Assembly: GCF_003012735.1 (NCBI RefSeq)
Contig: NZ_PXYI01000001.1
Location: forward strand, 186,001-250,000
Reading direction: 5' to 3'
From: Allosphingosinicella deserti
GTDB lineage: Bacteria > Pseudomonadota > Alphaproteobacteria > Sphingomonadales > Sphingomonadaceae
Length of the DNA stretch: 64,000 bases
The position numbers and the translations under genes were made by a program. The notes under the pieces are model-generated. The model was not told the origin of the DNA and did not search any database. It saw only the letters and a list, made by a program, of their open reading frames with translations. Positions 44,134 to 53,342 of this stretch are shown piece by piece; the first letter of the stretch is position 1, and each line of letters opens with the position of its first letter.

Positions 44134-44754
44134 ATGACCGAGGCCTATGTCCTCCACGAATATTCCCAGTCCGGAAATTGCTACAAGATCAGGCTGACTG
44201 CGGCCTTGCTCGGCATCGCGCTCGAGCGGCGCGGATATGACATCCTCAAAGGCGAGACACGTACGCCGGAATTCCTGGCGAACGTGAACGCCAACGGCCG
44301 CATCCCGGTGCTGCAGATCGTCGACCGCTCTCTGCCGGAAAGCAATGCCGCCTGCTTCTATCTCGCCGACGGATCGTCCATGGTCCCGGAGGATCGGTTC
44401 GACCGGGCGGACATGCTGCGCTGGATGTTCTTCGAACAATATAGTCACGAGCCCAATGTCGCCACCCTGCGCTTCTGGCTGACGTTCGTCGGCGAGGCGG
44501 CGCTCAGTGAGGCGCAGCGCGGCCAGATCGAGGCCAAACGCGCCGCCGGGGCGGCGGCGCTGGAACTGATGGACGAGCATCTCGCGGCGAATGCCTTCTT
44601 CGTGGGCGACCGGCTCACGCTCGCCGACATCGCGCTCTACGCCTACACCCATGTCGCGGATGGAGGCGGGTTCGACCTCGGCGCCTATCCCGCGGTGCAG
44701 GCCTGGCTTACGCGCGTCGCCGCGACTCCGGGATATGTGGCGATGGACGCATAA
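44134..44754 (+). CDS. Glutathione S-transferase-family protein
   Basis: A 206-aa protein. LHEYSQSGNCYKIRLTAALLG (residues 7-27) places Ser and Cys at the active site. NANGRIPVLQIVDRSLPESNAACFYLA is the glutathione contact block. The helical domain ends with GDRLTLADIALYAYTHVAD, the N-capping box. AAGGA lies 8 nt before ATG 44134. It stands alone. Confidence 0.9.
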   Translation: MTEAYVLHEYSQSGNCYKIRLTAALLGIALERRGYDILKGETRTPEFLANVNANGRIPVLQIVDRSLPESNAACFYLADGSSMVPEDRFDRADMLRWMFFEQYSHEPNVATLRFWLTFVGEAALSEAQRGQIEAKRAAGAAALELMDEHLAANAFFVGDRLTLADIALYAYTHVADGGGFDLGAYPAVQAWLTRVAATPGYVAMDA

Positions 44755-44929
44755 GGGCGCCTCCTTCCCGCCACCAACGCCCGCGCTGCGGGCGCGGGAG
44801 AGAAGAAGGGCCACCCCCTGCCCACTCCAGCAGGGGCTGAAGGGGAATCGTGACGGGCTCAGCCCCTAATAGCGCCTTCGCCTTCCGGGGTACCGAACGG
44901 CAGCAATCCGCTTAAGTGCCGCCTTCTTC

Positions 44930-44959
44930 CTGCCTCTCCACGACTTCGTGGAGGGGCAG
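44930..44959 (-). terminator. Long hairpin downstream of the 137-residue protein gene
   Basis: CTGCCTCTCCACGA and TCGTGGAGGGGCAG form a 14-bp stem with one G-T pair and a 2-nt loop. It lies 14 nt after the stop of the minus-strand gene at 44974 and has no T-run, so it may be a terminator helper or a repeat element. Confidence 0.5.
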
Positions 44960-44973
44960 GGGGTGGATCTTCT

Positions 44974-45387
44974 TCAATCGCTGGAGTCGCGCACCGCGTC
45001 GAGGAACAGGAGGCCCCCGGCGATGATCGCAACACCGGCGCCGATCGCCACCCAGCCGAGAGTCGAGACGCCCGCCTTGCGCTTGTCGTCCAAGCGCAAG
45101 GTTCGCCCGCCGGCGGCGAGCGCGAGTCTGCCGCGGCCGGTGAAGCCGAGCTCGAGGCCGGTGGCGAGTGCCGTCGCGCCGGTTTCACGCGTACGCTCGA
45201 CCGAGGCAAGCGCCAAGCCCGCGCGGGCGGGTTCGTGTCCGCCGAACGGCACCCGCAGCCGGGCACCGGCAAAGGCTCCGCGCTGCGGCGTGGCCGGTGC
45301 GGCATCGATAAGCTCGGCCGCCGCTGCCCGCCCGGTCGCCGCCACCGACAGGCCGGTGAGCAGGAATGCGATGATCGCGGTCTTCAT
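44974..45387 (-). CDS. Exported or membrane-anchored hypothetical protein
   Basis: A 137-aa protein with a signal peptide (MKTAIIAFLLTGLSVAATGRAAA), a middle with strand-like parts (GAFAGARLRVPFGGHEPARAG, LELGFTGRGRLALAAGG) and a second hydrophobic helix near the C-terminus (VAIGAGVAIIAGGLLFLDAV). AGGGGAGA lies 6 nt before ATG 45387. I do not recognise the family. Faces trcR on the other strand. Confidence 0.75.
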   Translation of the reverse strand: MKTAIIAFLLTGLSVAATGRAAAAELIDAAPATPQRGAFAGARLRVPFGGHEPARAGLALASVERTRETGATALATGLELGFTGRGRLALAAGGRTLRLDDKRKAGVSTLGWVAIGAGVAIIAGGLLFLDAVRDSSD

Positions 45388-45605
45388 GAACTGTCTCCCC
45401 TGATGTCTACTGGCAGCCTCCGCCGGGTTCCGGGCAGATTCGTGCTCCGATTGCGGCAAGTCTGCGGCGGCGGCGTCCCGGGCTCTCGATTTCGGGCGAA
45501 AAGGATCCAATCTCCTTGCCCTTGCCACATGGGTGGACTAGATGATCGGGCATGTTCGGCCGCTCCGGGAAGGGGCGGCCCTTATTGTTTGTGGAGAGAC
45601 GATCC

Positions 45606-46280
45606 GTGGCCCAGCCGCTCATGCCCCATGCGACCGCGTCCTGGCTGGTCGACAACACCTCTTTGACCTTCGAGCAGATCGCCGATTTCTGCGGGCTGCA
45701 CATTCTCGAGGTCCAGGCGATCGCCGACGACACCGCCGCCACCAAGCTGACCGGCCGCGATCCGGTGCGTGCCGGCGAGCTCACCCTCGACGAAATCGAG
45801 CGCGGCCAGGAAAATTCCGAATATCGCCTGCGCATCCACAAGGAGCCGGATCCGACTCGCCGCACCAAGGGTCCGCGCTACACGCCGGTTTCCAAGCGCC
45901 AGGACAAGCCGGACGGGATCGCCTGGATCATCCGCAACCATCCGGAGATTTCGGATGGCGCGATCTCCAAGCTGATCGGCACCACCCGGACGACGATCGC
46001 CGCGATCCGCGATCGCAGTCACTGGAACATCGCCAACATCCAGCCCAAGGATCCGGTGACGCTCGGCCTCTGTTCGCAGCGCGAGCTCGACGGGTTCGTC
46101 GCCAAGGCCGCCAAGCAGGCCGGCATCGAGCCGCCGCAGCACGATCTGACGCTCGACGGCGACCGCGCCGCGCTGATCTCCGAGCTTCGCCGCGAGCGCG
46201 ATGCTGCCGCCCGCGACGCCGAGGCGGCGCATGCCGCCGAGGATAACGGGCTCGGCTTCATCGATCCGTTCAAGAGCTGA
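45606..46280 (+). CDS. trcR: Cell-cycle transcriptional regulator TrcR (DUF1013)
   Basis: A 224-aa protein found in alphaproteobacteria. AQPLMPHATASWLVDNTSL, then TFEQIADFCGLHILEVQAIA (first helix-turn-helix-like part), PDGIAWIIRNHPEISDGAI and LIGTTRTTIAAIRDRSHWN (second) and the end LGFIDPFKS. It binds DNA and has been linked to cell-cycle gene control. GTG 45606 is chosen because GGAGAG lies 8 nt upstream and family members begin MAQPL. It is 19 nt ahead of the MBL-fold gene on the same strand. Confidence 0.93.
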   Translation: MAQPLMPHATASWLVDNTSLTFEQIADFCGLHILEVQAIADDTAATKLTGRDPVRAGELTLDEIERGQENSEYRLRIHKEPDPTRRTKGPRYTPVSKRQDKPDGIAWIIRNHPEISDGAISKLIGTTRTTIAAIRDRSHWNIANIQPKDPVTLGLCSQRELDGFVAKAAKQAGIEPPQHDLTLDGDRAALISELRRERDAAARDAEAAHAAEDNGLGFIDPFKS

Positions 46281-46299
46281 TCCCGGCACGGCCCCGGGC

Positions 46300-47394
46300 A
46301 TGGCTGACGCTTCGTCCGAGCCGCCGGCGTCAGACATTTCGCTGGCGGGCCCGGACGAACCCTATACCCACAAGCAGCTCACCTATCCGTTCGGCCGCCG
46401 TGCCCCCGAAACCGGCGCGCTGATCGAGGTCGCGCCCGGCATCGGCTGGGCGAGGCTGCCGGTGCCCGGATCGCTCAAGCACATCAACATCTGGGCCCTC
46501 GACGATGGCGAGGGGGTCGCGCTCGTCGACACCGGGCTCGACATCCCCGAATGCCGCGCGGCCTGGGAGGCGCTCCTGGCCGGGCCGCTTCACGGGCGCA
46601 CGGTGACGCGGGTGATCGTCACCCATTTCCACCCTGACCATGTCGGCCTCGCCGGCTGGCTGTGCGAGCATTTCGGCGTGAAGCTTTGGATGACCCGCGG
46701 CGAATGGCTTTACGCCCGCATGCTCGCGGTCGACGTGCGCGATGCGCCCCCGCCCGAGGCGATTGCATTCTGGCGGGCGGCCGGCTGGGACGCGGACCGG
46801 ATCGCGGCGGAAAGCGCCAAAGGCTGGGGTCGGTTCGCGTCGGTGGTGACGCCGGTGCCGGTCGGCTTCGTGCGGGTGACGGACGGCGACACGCTCCGCA
46901 TCGGCAGCCGGACCTGGCGCGCGGTGATCGGGTCCGGCCATTGCCCCGAGCATCTCTGCCTGGTCGATGAGGAAGGCGGCCTGCTGATCGCCGGCGACCA
47001 GGTGCTGCCCAAGATCACCTCCAATGTTTCGCTCGGGCTCAGCGAGCCCGAGGCCGATCCGCTCGGCGAGTGGCTGGACTCGATCGACAGGATGCGGGGA
47101 CTTCCCGGGGATCTGCTCGTCCTGCCCTCGCATGGCGAGCCGTTCACCGGCCTCCATGCGCGTCTCGATGCGCTCGAATACGGCCATCGTGACCGCCTCG
47201 ACGCCCTTCACACCCGCATTGGCGAGCCGCGCCGGGCGGTCGATTGTTTCGGAACCCTGTTCGCGCGCCGCATCGAGGACCGGGTCTACGGCATGGCCAC
47301 CGGCGAAGCGTTGGCGCATCTGCGGCACCTCGAGCGCGAAGGCAAAGCGGTTCGCGACGCGGTAGACGGCGTCTCCTGGTGGCGGGCCGCCTGA
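46300..47394 (+). CDS. MBL-fold metallo-hydrolase
   Basis: A 364-aa protein with the metallo-beta-lactamase fold. VIVTHFHPDHVGLAGWL gives the HxHxDH metal motif (about residue 110), GSGHCPEHLCLV the next His, and LLIAGDQVLPKITS the bridging Asp. The C-terminal helical part (LEYGHRDRLDALH, ATGEALAHLRHLE) is like the BLACT winged-helix group. The substrate, perhaps a thioester or lactone, is unknown. It starts 19 nt after trcR and may share its mRNA. Confidence 0.9.
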   Translation: MADASSEPPASDISLAGPDEPYTHKQLTYPFGRRAPETGALIEVAPGIGWARLPVPGSLKHINIWALDDGEGVALVDTGLDIPECRAAWEALLAGPLHGRTVTRVIVTHFHPDHVGLAGWLCEHFGVKLWMTRGEWLYARMLAVDVRDAPPPEAIAFWRAAGWDADRIAAESAKGWGRFASVVTPVPVGFVRVTDGDTLRIGSRTWRAVIGSGHCPEHLCLVDEEGGLLIAGDQVLPKITSNVSLGLSEPEADPLGEWLDSIDRMRGLPGDLLVLPSHGEPFTGLHARLDALEYGHRDRLDALHTRIGEPRRAVDCFGTLFARRIEDRVYGMATGEALAHLRHLEREGKAVRDAVDGVSWWRAA

Positions 47395-47409
47395 GCGGCG
47401 GTTTCGAAT

Positions 47410-48288
47410 TCAGGGCTTTGTCGGAGTGCGCGAGCGGAACCAGCCGCCGTCGCTCATCCAGTCGGCCAATCGGTCGGGCCAGTGCAGGATCGAGATCCGC
47501 TCGGACTTCGTGCCGAGATTGAAGCCGTGATCGGTGTCGGCGAACAGATGCAGCTCCGCCGAGACGCCGGCATTCCGCAACTGCGTGTAGAGCGTCATCA
47601 CCGGCGGCGTGCAGCAGGCATCGAGGCTGCCTGCGGCAAGGAAGGCCGGCGGCGCACCCGCGGGAAGCCTGGCCGGGGTGCCGAGCGGGCCGGGATAGAT
47701 CAGGATCTGGAAATCGGGACGGGCGCTGGCGCGATCGATGGCGTCCATGGCGGGCATGGCGGGAAGGGGATTGTCGGCGACCAGCGACACCAGTTCACCG
47801 CCAGCGGAGAAGCCCATCACGCCGATCCTTGCGGGATCGATGCCGTACTCGGCCGCGTGGCTTCTCACCCAGCGCACCGCCCGCGCCAGATCCGCCGTGG
47901 CCTCACGCTCGATCGCGTAGGTCGAGCCAGGCTCGCGAGCCAGGCGATATTTGAGCACGAAGGTCGTGACGCCGTAGCGGTTCAAGGCCTTGGCCGGGCC
48001 GACGCCCTCGTTGATCCAGACCAGCATATGGTGCCCGCCCCCAGGCACGACGATCACCGCGCTGCCATTGGCGTGGCCGGGGGCCGCCGGATAGACGGTC
48101 AGCGACGGCGCATGGACATTGTGGACATAGGTGTTCTCGATCCGCTCAGGCTCGCCGCGATGGGCTTCCGAGCCCGGAGCGCCGGCCGGCCAGAGTGGGA
48201 CCGAGACCGGCTCGGCGCTTTGCGCCGCCACCGGCGCGTGCACGGACAGCAGCAAGGCTGCGGCAAGGAGGAGCATTCGGTGGGGCAA
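47410..48288 (-). CDS. Exported alpha/beta hydrolase (esterase)
   Basis: A 292-aa hydrolase. The start (MLLLAAALLLSVHAPVAAQ) is a signal peptide. VIVVPGGGHHMLVW is the oxyanion loop, GVMGFSAGGELVSL the nucleophile elbow (Ser about residue 172), and DTDHGFNLG gives the His. The type resembles polysaccharide esterases of sphingomonads. TTG 48288 is preferred, since AAGGAG lies 6 nt upstream; ATG 48276 would leave 18 nt. The gene begins next to the truncated beta-propeller copy on the other strand. Confidence 0.88.
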   Translation of the reverse strand: MPHRMLLLAAALLLSVHAPVAAQSAEPVSVPLWPAGAPGSEAHRGEPERIENTYVHNVHAPSLTVYPAAPGHANGSAVIVVPGGGHHMLVWINEGVGPAKALNRYGVTTFVLKYRLAREPGSTYAIEREATADLARAVRWVRSHAAEYGIDPARIGVMGFSAGGELVSLVADNPLPAMPAMDAIDRASARPDFQILIYPGPLGTPARLPAGAPPAFLAAGSLDACCTPPVMTLYTQLRNAGVSAELHLFADTDHGFNLGTKSERISILHWPDRLADWMSDGGWFRSRTPTKP

Positions 48289-48299
48289 GAGTTTCTCCT

Positions 48300-48726
48300 T
48301 ATCTCAGGGCAGCGCATGCTGTTCGGGCGGGCTGCCATCAATGGCCATTACAACCTTGGTCGAGATCATCAGGGCTGGCGCTGGTCGGATGCGCTCGACA
48401 GCCACGGCTTCGTCACTGCCGAGCCGGGCGAACGGGTGTTCATCGCCAACAGCTCGGAGAACAGGACCTATCGCGGACTGATCGGCGAGGGCGGCCGGGT
48501 GACCGATCTCACGGTGTTCGCCGAGCGCGATGGCGAAAGCGTTGCGCGGCAAGCTACGGGGAACGTCTATATCGCCTATGGCCAGGTCTTCGTCCACGCG
48601 CCCGACGGTACGCTCACCCGGCGGATCGACGTTCCCGAACGCCCGCTGCAATCGCTGTTCGGCGGTGCGGATGGGCGGACCTTGTTCATCCTGACCCATC
48701 ATTCGCTCTACGCGCTGGTGCCCTGA
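48300..48726 (+). pseudogene. Truncated copy of the C-terminal part of the twin beta-helix protein
   Basis: The frame from ATG 48316 encodes 136 residues that match the last 135 or so of the protein at 50213-53302, roughly two thirds identical by eye (for example RIDVPERPLQ, LFGG and GRTLFILTHHSLYA in both). The other 890 residues are missing: the homology breaks off about 12 nt before the esterase start codon on the other strand. It has no signal peptide. It may still be translated, as AGGGC precedes the ATG. Confidence 0.85.
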
Positions 48727-48783
48727 GGGCAGGCGGGCGCACGCCCGCCGTCCCCCAGGTCAGGGCTTCGCTTGACCCTCGAC

Positions 48784-49044
48784 TTAACGCTGAGCCATCA
48801 AGTCGCGGCCGCCGAGCGCATGGGCGGCGATCGCGACCTGGGTCCGATTGCGGACATTGAGCTTGCGCATCAACGCGGTCATGTGCGCCTTCACCGTTGC
48901 CTCGGCGATGCCGAGATCGAACGCGATCTGCTTGTTGAGCAGGCCGGAATGAACGCCGTGCAGCACCTTCAACTGAGTGGGGGTGAGCGTCTCGAATGCC
49001 GCCGTGTCGGCCACAGTGGCGGCGGGCTCCATGATCCCTTGCAT
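48784..49044 (-). CDS. Stand-alone LuxR-type HTH protein
   Basis: An 86-aa protein that consists of a LuxR/FixJ-type DNA-binding domain: FETLTPTQLKVLHGVHSGLLNKQIAFDLGIAEATVKAHMTALMRKLNV, split here across the helices (residues 17-65). No receiver or sensor domain is present. GGGAGG lies 6 nt before ATG 49044, so the short form seems intended. Related short regulators act alone or with a partner. Divergent from the FadR-type gene. Confidence 0.82.
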   Translation of the reverse strand: MQGIMEPAATVADTAAFETLTPTQLKVLHGVHSGLLNKQIAFDLGIAEATVKAHMTALMRKLNVRNRTQVAIAAHALGGRDLMAQR

Positions 49045-49432
49045 GCCATCCTCCCTCAACCGGCCGAAACCGGAACGCACCGGCGGGTGCATGGGACTCA
49101 TGCCGCCCGCGGAACTTGATCGGTCCGAACCGCGCCGCTCTGGTCAGAATCAGTTGGACAGATCCACACTATGATCCCACCAAACGGGGGGGATCAAGCC
49201 ATTTCTGTTGCTGAACGGCATAAACCTGTCCTACAGCTTCGATCCGGCGGGGCGGTAACCGGGGGACATCAAAATGACAGCGTTGGACATCTGATGCGCC
49301 GGTTGGATGCCTCCTGTGCGCGGGGCGCCTCTCGAACCGCGGGGCGACGAGCGGCGACCTTCCCCGACGGGCTCGCCTTTGCGGCGGCACCGGGTTACCG
49401 TGGCCGACCATGACCGCGCCCGGGACTTTGTC
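49045..49432. other. 388-nt divergent intergenic region
   Basis: No gene seen. It separates the HTH gene (minus) and the FadR-type gene (plus) and should hold both promoters. GATCCC (49173-49178) and GGGATC (49190-49195) form an inverted repeat with an 11-nt spacer. No convincing -35/-10 pair could be picked. Confidence 0.55.
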
Positions 49433-50128
49433 ATGCTCGTCAAGCCGCCGATGAACGAGGGACGTCTCGCGGACCGCGCCTATACGGGCATCGTCCAGAT
49501 CATCAACGACGACAATCTCGTGGCCGGCGATCGGCTGCCCTCGGAAGCGCGGCTCGCCGAGATGTTCGGCATGTCGCGCACCATCGTTCGCGAGGCTTTG
49601 GTGCGGCTGGCATCGGACGGCATCACCGAAGCGCGGCGCGGCGCCGGCTCTTACGTCAAGCGCCGCCCGTCGGCGCGGCTTGGCGCTCATATGCCGATGG
49701 CAGAGCTCGCCGCGACGCTCGGCACCTATGAAGTGCGCTTCGTGCTGGAGGCGGAAGCGGCGCGGCTCGCGGCGCACCGCCGGTCGAGCGAGCAGATGGC
49801 GAATATCGAGGACCATCTCGCGGCGCTGCGCACCGCCTTGCTGTCCAGCGCACCCGCCCATGACGAGGATTGGCTGCTGCACCGCGCGATCGCCGAGGCG
49901 ACGGCGAACACCGCCTTCGTATCGATCTTCGATCATCTTCACGACGAAGTCGAAAAGATCCTCAAGGCGGGGGTCGAGATCTCGCGGTCCCGCCCTTCCG
50001 AGGTGATCGCGGCGATGATGGGTGAGCATGATGCGATCGTCGACGCAATCCGGGCGCAGGACGGGGACGGTGCCGCCCTGGCGATGCGCTGGCATCTGTC
50101 CCAGGGCCGCAAGCGGCTGATGCCCTGA
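49433..50128 (+). CDS. FadR-subfamily GntR transcriptional regulator
   Basis: A 231-aa regulator. Winged-helix domain (5-75): AYTGIVQIINDDNLVAGDRLPSEARLAEMFGMSRTIVREAL read across residues 18-58. FCD effector domain (90-225): EVRFVLEAEAARLAAHR, LHRAIAEATAN and the metal His residues in GEHDAIVDAI and MRWHLSQGRKR. Such proteins respond to organic acids such as uronates. The beta-helix gene follows 84 nt downstream. ATG 49433 is chosen; a GTG at 49400 and ATG 49451 are alternatives. Confidence 0.88.
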   Translation: MLVKPPMNEGRLADRAYTGIVQIINDDNLVAGDRLPSEARLAEMFGMSRTIVREALVRLASDGITEARRGAGSYVKRRPSARLGAHMPMAELAATLGTYEVRFVLEAEAARLAAHRRSSEQMANIEDHLAALRTALLSSAPAHDEDWLLHRAIAEATANTAFVSIFDHLHDEVEKILKAGVEISRSRPSEVIAAMMGEHDAIVDAIRAQDGDGAALAMRWHLSQGRKRLMP

Positions 50129-50212
50129 AGGCGCTGCTTACGACCAAGGTCGCGGTCGTTGGCCGTCGCCGGACGGATTACTCCACGAAATCAGCGGTCG
50201 AGGAGGGTGGCA

Positions 50213-53200
50213 ATGCGCCTCTCGTCGTCGGGCGTGATCAATGAAGAGGGCGAGACTTTCGTGACAACCAGGCTGATCGTTGCATTGCTGTTGATGGGGG
50301 GCGCCGCACCGGCGCTCGCGGCGACCCCGTCGAGCTTCACGGCGATTCCCGCTGATCCGCGCGCGGTGACGGTCACGGCCGTCGGCGACGGAGTTGCGGA
50401 CGACAGCGCAGCGATCCAGGCGGCGATCGATGCCGCCGAGGCCAAGGGCGGCGGCGGCATCGTGTTCCTTCCGGCAGGCCGCTACCGGATCAGCAGGACC
50501 CTGTTCGTGTGGCCCGGCGTGCGGGTGTTCGGCGCTGGCAGGACCCGGCCGGTCGTGCTGCTCGGCGCCAACACGCCCGGCTTTCAGCGCGGGGTCGGTT
50601 CGATGGTCTTCTTCACCGGCAATCGGCCCGGCGGGGCCGCACCCGGCCCCGGCGGCGTGGTCGCGCCACCCAAGGTGCCGGTGCCGCCGCCGACCAGCGT
50701 GCCGTTCAACCCCAATATCGCCGACGCCAATTCCGGCACCTTCTACTCGGCGCTGTCCAACATTGATTTCGAGATCGGCGAGGGCAATCCGGCGGCCACG
50801 GCGGTGCGTTTCCACACGGCCCAGCATGCCTTTCTCAGCCACATCGACTTCCGATTGGGCTCGGCGCTCGCCGGCATCTACCAGGTGGGAAATGTCGGCC
50901 AGAATCTGCGCTTCTTCGGCGGGCGCTACGGCATCCTGACGGAGAAGCCCTCGGCAGCCTGGCAGTATACGCTTCTCGATTCCGAGTTCGACGGCCAGCG
51001 CGATGCTGCGATCCGCGAGCACGAAGCCGGGCTCACCCTCGTCAACACCGTGTTCCGCAACGTCCCCGTCGGGATCGAGATCGACGAAGGCTATGGCGAC
51101 TGGCTGTGGGGCAAGGACGTCCGGTTCGAGAATGTCGCCCGGGCCGGCGTGATCATCAGCAACGAAGGCAATGCCTATACCCAGATCGGGTTCGACAATG
51201 CGGTTGCCAGCGGCACGCCGGTCTTCGCCCGGTTCCGCGACAGCGGCAAGACCGTTTCGGGCCCGTCCGCGCGCTATCGAGTCAAGGAATTCACCTACGG
51301 CCTCACCGTCCCTGCGCTCGGCCAGACCGGCCTTTTCGAGACGCGGATGGACGCGGCGCCCATGCGGTCGCTGCCGGCCCGCCGCCGGCCCGCGATCCGC
51401 GCATTGCCGGCGATGTCCGCCTGGGCCAATGTGCGCACTCTCGGCATCAAGGGCGACGGCAGCAGCGACGACACTGCCGCGCTCCAGCGCGCGATAGACA
51501 CCCACCGGGTGCTCTATTTCCCGGCCGGATTCTACCAGGTCAGCGACCGCCTGACCTTGCGGCCCGACAGCGTCCTGATCGGCCTGCATCCGAGCCTCAC
51601 CCGGATCACGCTCGGCGACGACAGCCCTGCCTATCGCGGCATCGGCAGCCCGCGCGCTTTGCTCGAAAGCGCGCGTGGCGGCAATGCGATCGTCTCGGGG
51701 CTCGGCCTCGACACCGGCGGCATCAACCCGCGTGCGACCGCCTTGCTGTGGCGGGCCGGCGAAACGTCGCTGGTCGACGACGTGCGCTTCCTCGGCGGCC
51801 ACGGCACCAACGCCGCCGACGGCACCCGCATCGATCCCTACAATGCCAACCACACAGCCGACCCCGATCCGCGCAAGCGCTGGGACGGCCAATATACCAG
51901 CCTTTGGGTCACCGACGGGGGTGGAGGCACCTTCAACAATCTGTGGACTCCCAGCACTTTCGCACAGTCCGGCATGTTCGTCTCGAACACCAGCACGCCG
52001 GGCTTCGTCTACGAAATGTCGGCCGAGCATCATGCCCGTGCCGAGATCGTGCTCGACGGCGTGCGCAACTGGGAGTTCCTGGCGCCGCAGACCGAGGAGG
52101 AAGCCGGCGAAAGCCGCAACGCCGTGTCGCTGGAGGTGCGCAATTCGCGCAACATCTTGTTCGCCAATTATCACGGCTACCGGGTCACCCGCTCGCTCCA
52201 GCCGGCGCCCGCCGCGGTGCGGCTCTACGGATCGACCGACATTCGCTTCCGCAACGTCCATGTCAACGCGGAGAGCGGGTTTGCCACGTGTGACGCGAAC
52301 GGTTGCGGCACCTATTTGCGGGCGAGCAAATATCCGTACGAGAATGCCATCCAAGACATGACCAGCGGCCTCGAAGTGCGCGAACGCGAGTTCGCGGTGC
52401 TCGACATCACCAACGCGCCGGCACCGCCGGCAACGCCGACGCTCGCCCCGGTCCGCAAACTCGCCGACGGTTTCTACTCGGCCGGCGGCGGCGCGGTCGA
52501 CGCCGACGGCAAGCTCTACTTCGTCGACCGTTACTTCCAGCGCATCCATGGCTGGTCCGCCGCGGAAGGGCTGTCGATCGCCGCCGACGCACCGCTCGAT
52601 CCGGTCAACCTCGCCGTCGACAAGAGCGGCAATCTGCTCGTCCTGTCCTCGGACCGACCCGAGGCGACGGTCTATGCCATCGAGCCGGGAAAGCCCGAGA
52701 AGGTGGAGACGATCGCGCCGACGCCGGTCTCGGATCGCAGCGGCCGCCGGGTCGCACTGCCTTCGAGCTTCTGGAACAATGGCGAGTTTCGCGATCAATA
52801 TGATCCGGCGACGGACCGGTTCACCACACTGGCCGAGATGTTCGCGCGCGACATGGCGGTGCCCAAGGCGCGCGAATATGTCTCGCCAGACGGCAGCCTG
52901 GTTCTGCCCGCCTACCGCGTCTGGCAGCAGGGCCCGACCAATTTCCTCGGCTGGCGCTTTTCCGACACGCTCGACACCTACGGCTTCGTCACCGGCAGTG
53001 TCGGCGACCGGGTATTCGTCAGCAACGGTTCGGAGGACCGTACCTATAGCGGTCTGCTCGGACCGGGCGGCGCGGTGACCGAGCTCAAGCCCTTCGCCAA
53101 CCGGGGCGGCGAGAGCGTGGTGCGCGGATCGGACGGCCGCGTCTACATCGCCAACGGGCAGATCTTCGTGTTCAACGCCGACGGTAGCGAAGCCGGCCGG

Positions 53201-53302
53201 ATCGACGTGCCCGAGCGTCCACTTCAATTGCTGTTCGGCGGACCCGGCGGGCGCACCCTGTTCATCCTGACCCATCACAGTCTTTACGCTGCGGAGCCCT
53301 GA
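50213..53302 (+). CDS. Large exported twin beta-helix protein with propeller-like C-terminus (GH55/pectate-lyase-3 type)
   Basis: A 1029-aa protein. Two Pectate_lyase_3 units are seen: VGDGVADDSAAIQAAIDAAE (about 65) with GGIVFLPAGRYRIS, and IKGDGSSDDTAALQRAIDT (about 420) with LYFPAGFYQVS. This tandem arrangement is typical of GH55-like beta-1,3-glucanases. The C-terminal 270 residues have FYSAGGGAVDADGKLYFVD and VNLAVDKSGNLLVL, like SMP-30/NHL propeller blades. ATG 50213 has GAGGAGGG upstream; GTG 50261 gives a cleaner signal peptide (TTRLIVALLLMGGAAPALA). Substrate unproven. Confidence 0.85.
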   Translation: MRLSSSGVINEEGETFVTTRLIVALLLMGGAAPALAATPSSFTAIPADPRAVTVTAVGDGVADDSAAIQAAIDAAEAKGGGGIVFLPAGRYRISRTLFVWPGVRVFGAGRTRPVVLLGANTPGFQRGVGSMVFFTGNRPGGAAPGPGGVVAPPKVPVPPPTSVPFNPNIADANSGTFYSALSNIDFEIGEGNPAATAVRFHTAQHAFLSHIDFRLGSALAGIYQVGNVGQNLRFFGGRYGILTEKPSAAWQYTLLDSEFDGQRDAAIREHEAGLTLVNTVFRNVPVGIEIDEGYGDWLWGKDVRFENVARAGVIISNEGNAYTQIGFDNAVASGTPVFARFRDSGKTVSGPSARYRVKEFTYGLTVPALGQTGLFETRMDAAPMRSLPARRRPAIRALPAMSAWANVRTLGIKGDGSSDDTAALQRAIDTHRVLYFPAGFYQVSDRLTLRPDSVLIGLHPSLTRITLGDDSPAYRGIGSPRALLESARGGNAIVSGLGLDTGGINPRATALLWRAGETSLVDDVRFLGGHGTNAADGTRIDPYNANHTADPDPRKRWDGQYTSLWVTDGGGGTFNNLWTPSTFAQSGMFVSNTSTPGFVYEMSAEHHARAEIVLDGVRNWEFLAPQTEEEAGESRNAVSLEVRNSRNILFANYHGYRVTRSLQPAPAAVRLYGSTDIRFRNVHVNAESGFATCDANGCGTYLRASKYPYENAIQDMTSGLEVREREFAVLDITNAPAPPATPTLAPVRKLADGFYSAGGGAVDADGKLYFVDRYFQRIHGWSAAEGLSIAADAPLDPVNLAVDKSGNLLVLSSDRPEATVYAIEPGKPEKVETIAPTPVSDRSGRRVALPSSFWNNGEFRDQYDPATDRFTTLAEMFARDMAVPKAREYVSPDGSLVLPAYRVWQQGPTNFLGWRFSDTLDTYGFVTGSVGDRVFVSNGSEDRTYSGLLGPGGAVTELKPFANRGGESVVRGSDGRVYIANGQIFVFNADGSEAGRIDVPERPLQLLFGGPGGRTLFILTHHSLYAAEP

Positions 53303-53342
53303 TTCAGCCTCGGCGGCAGCAAGTCCTCTCAGCGCCGCCTTT

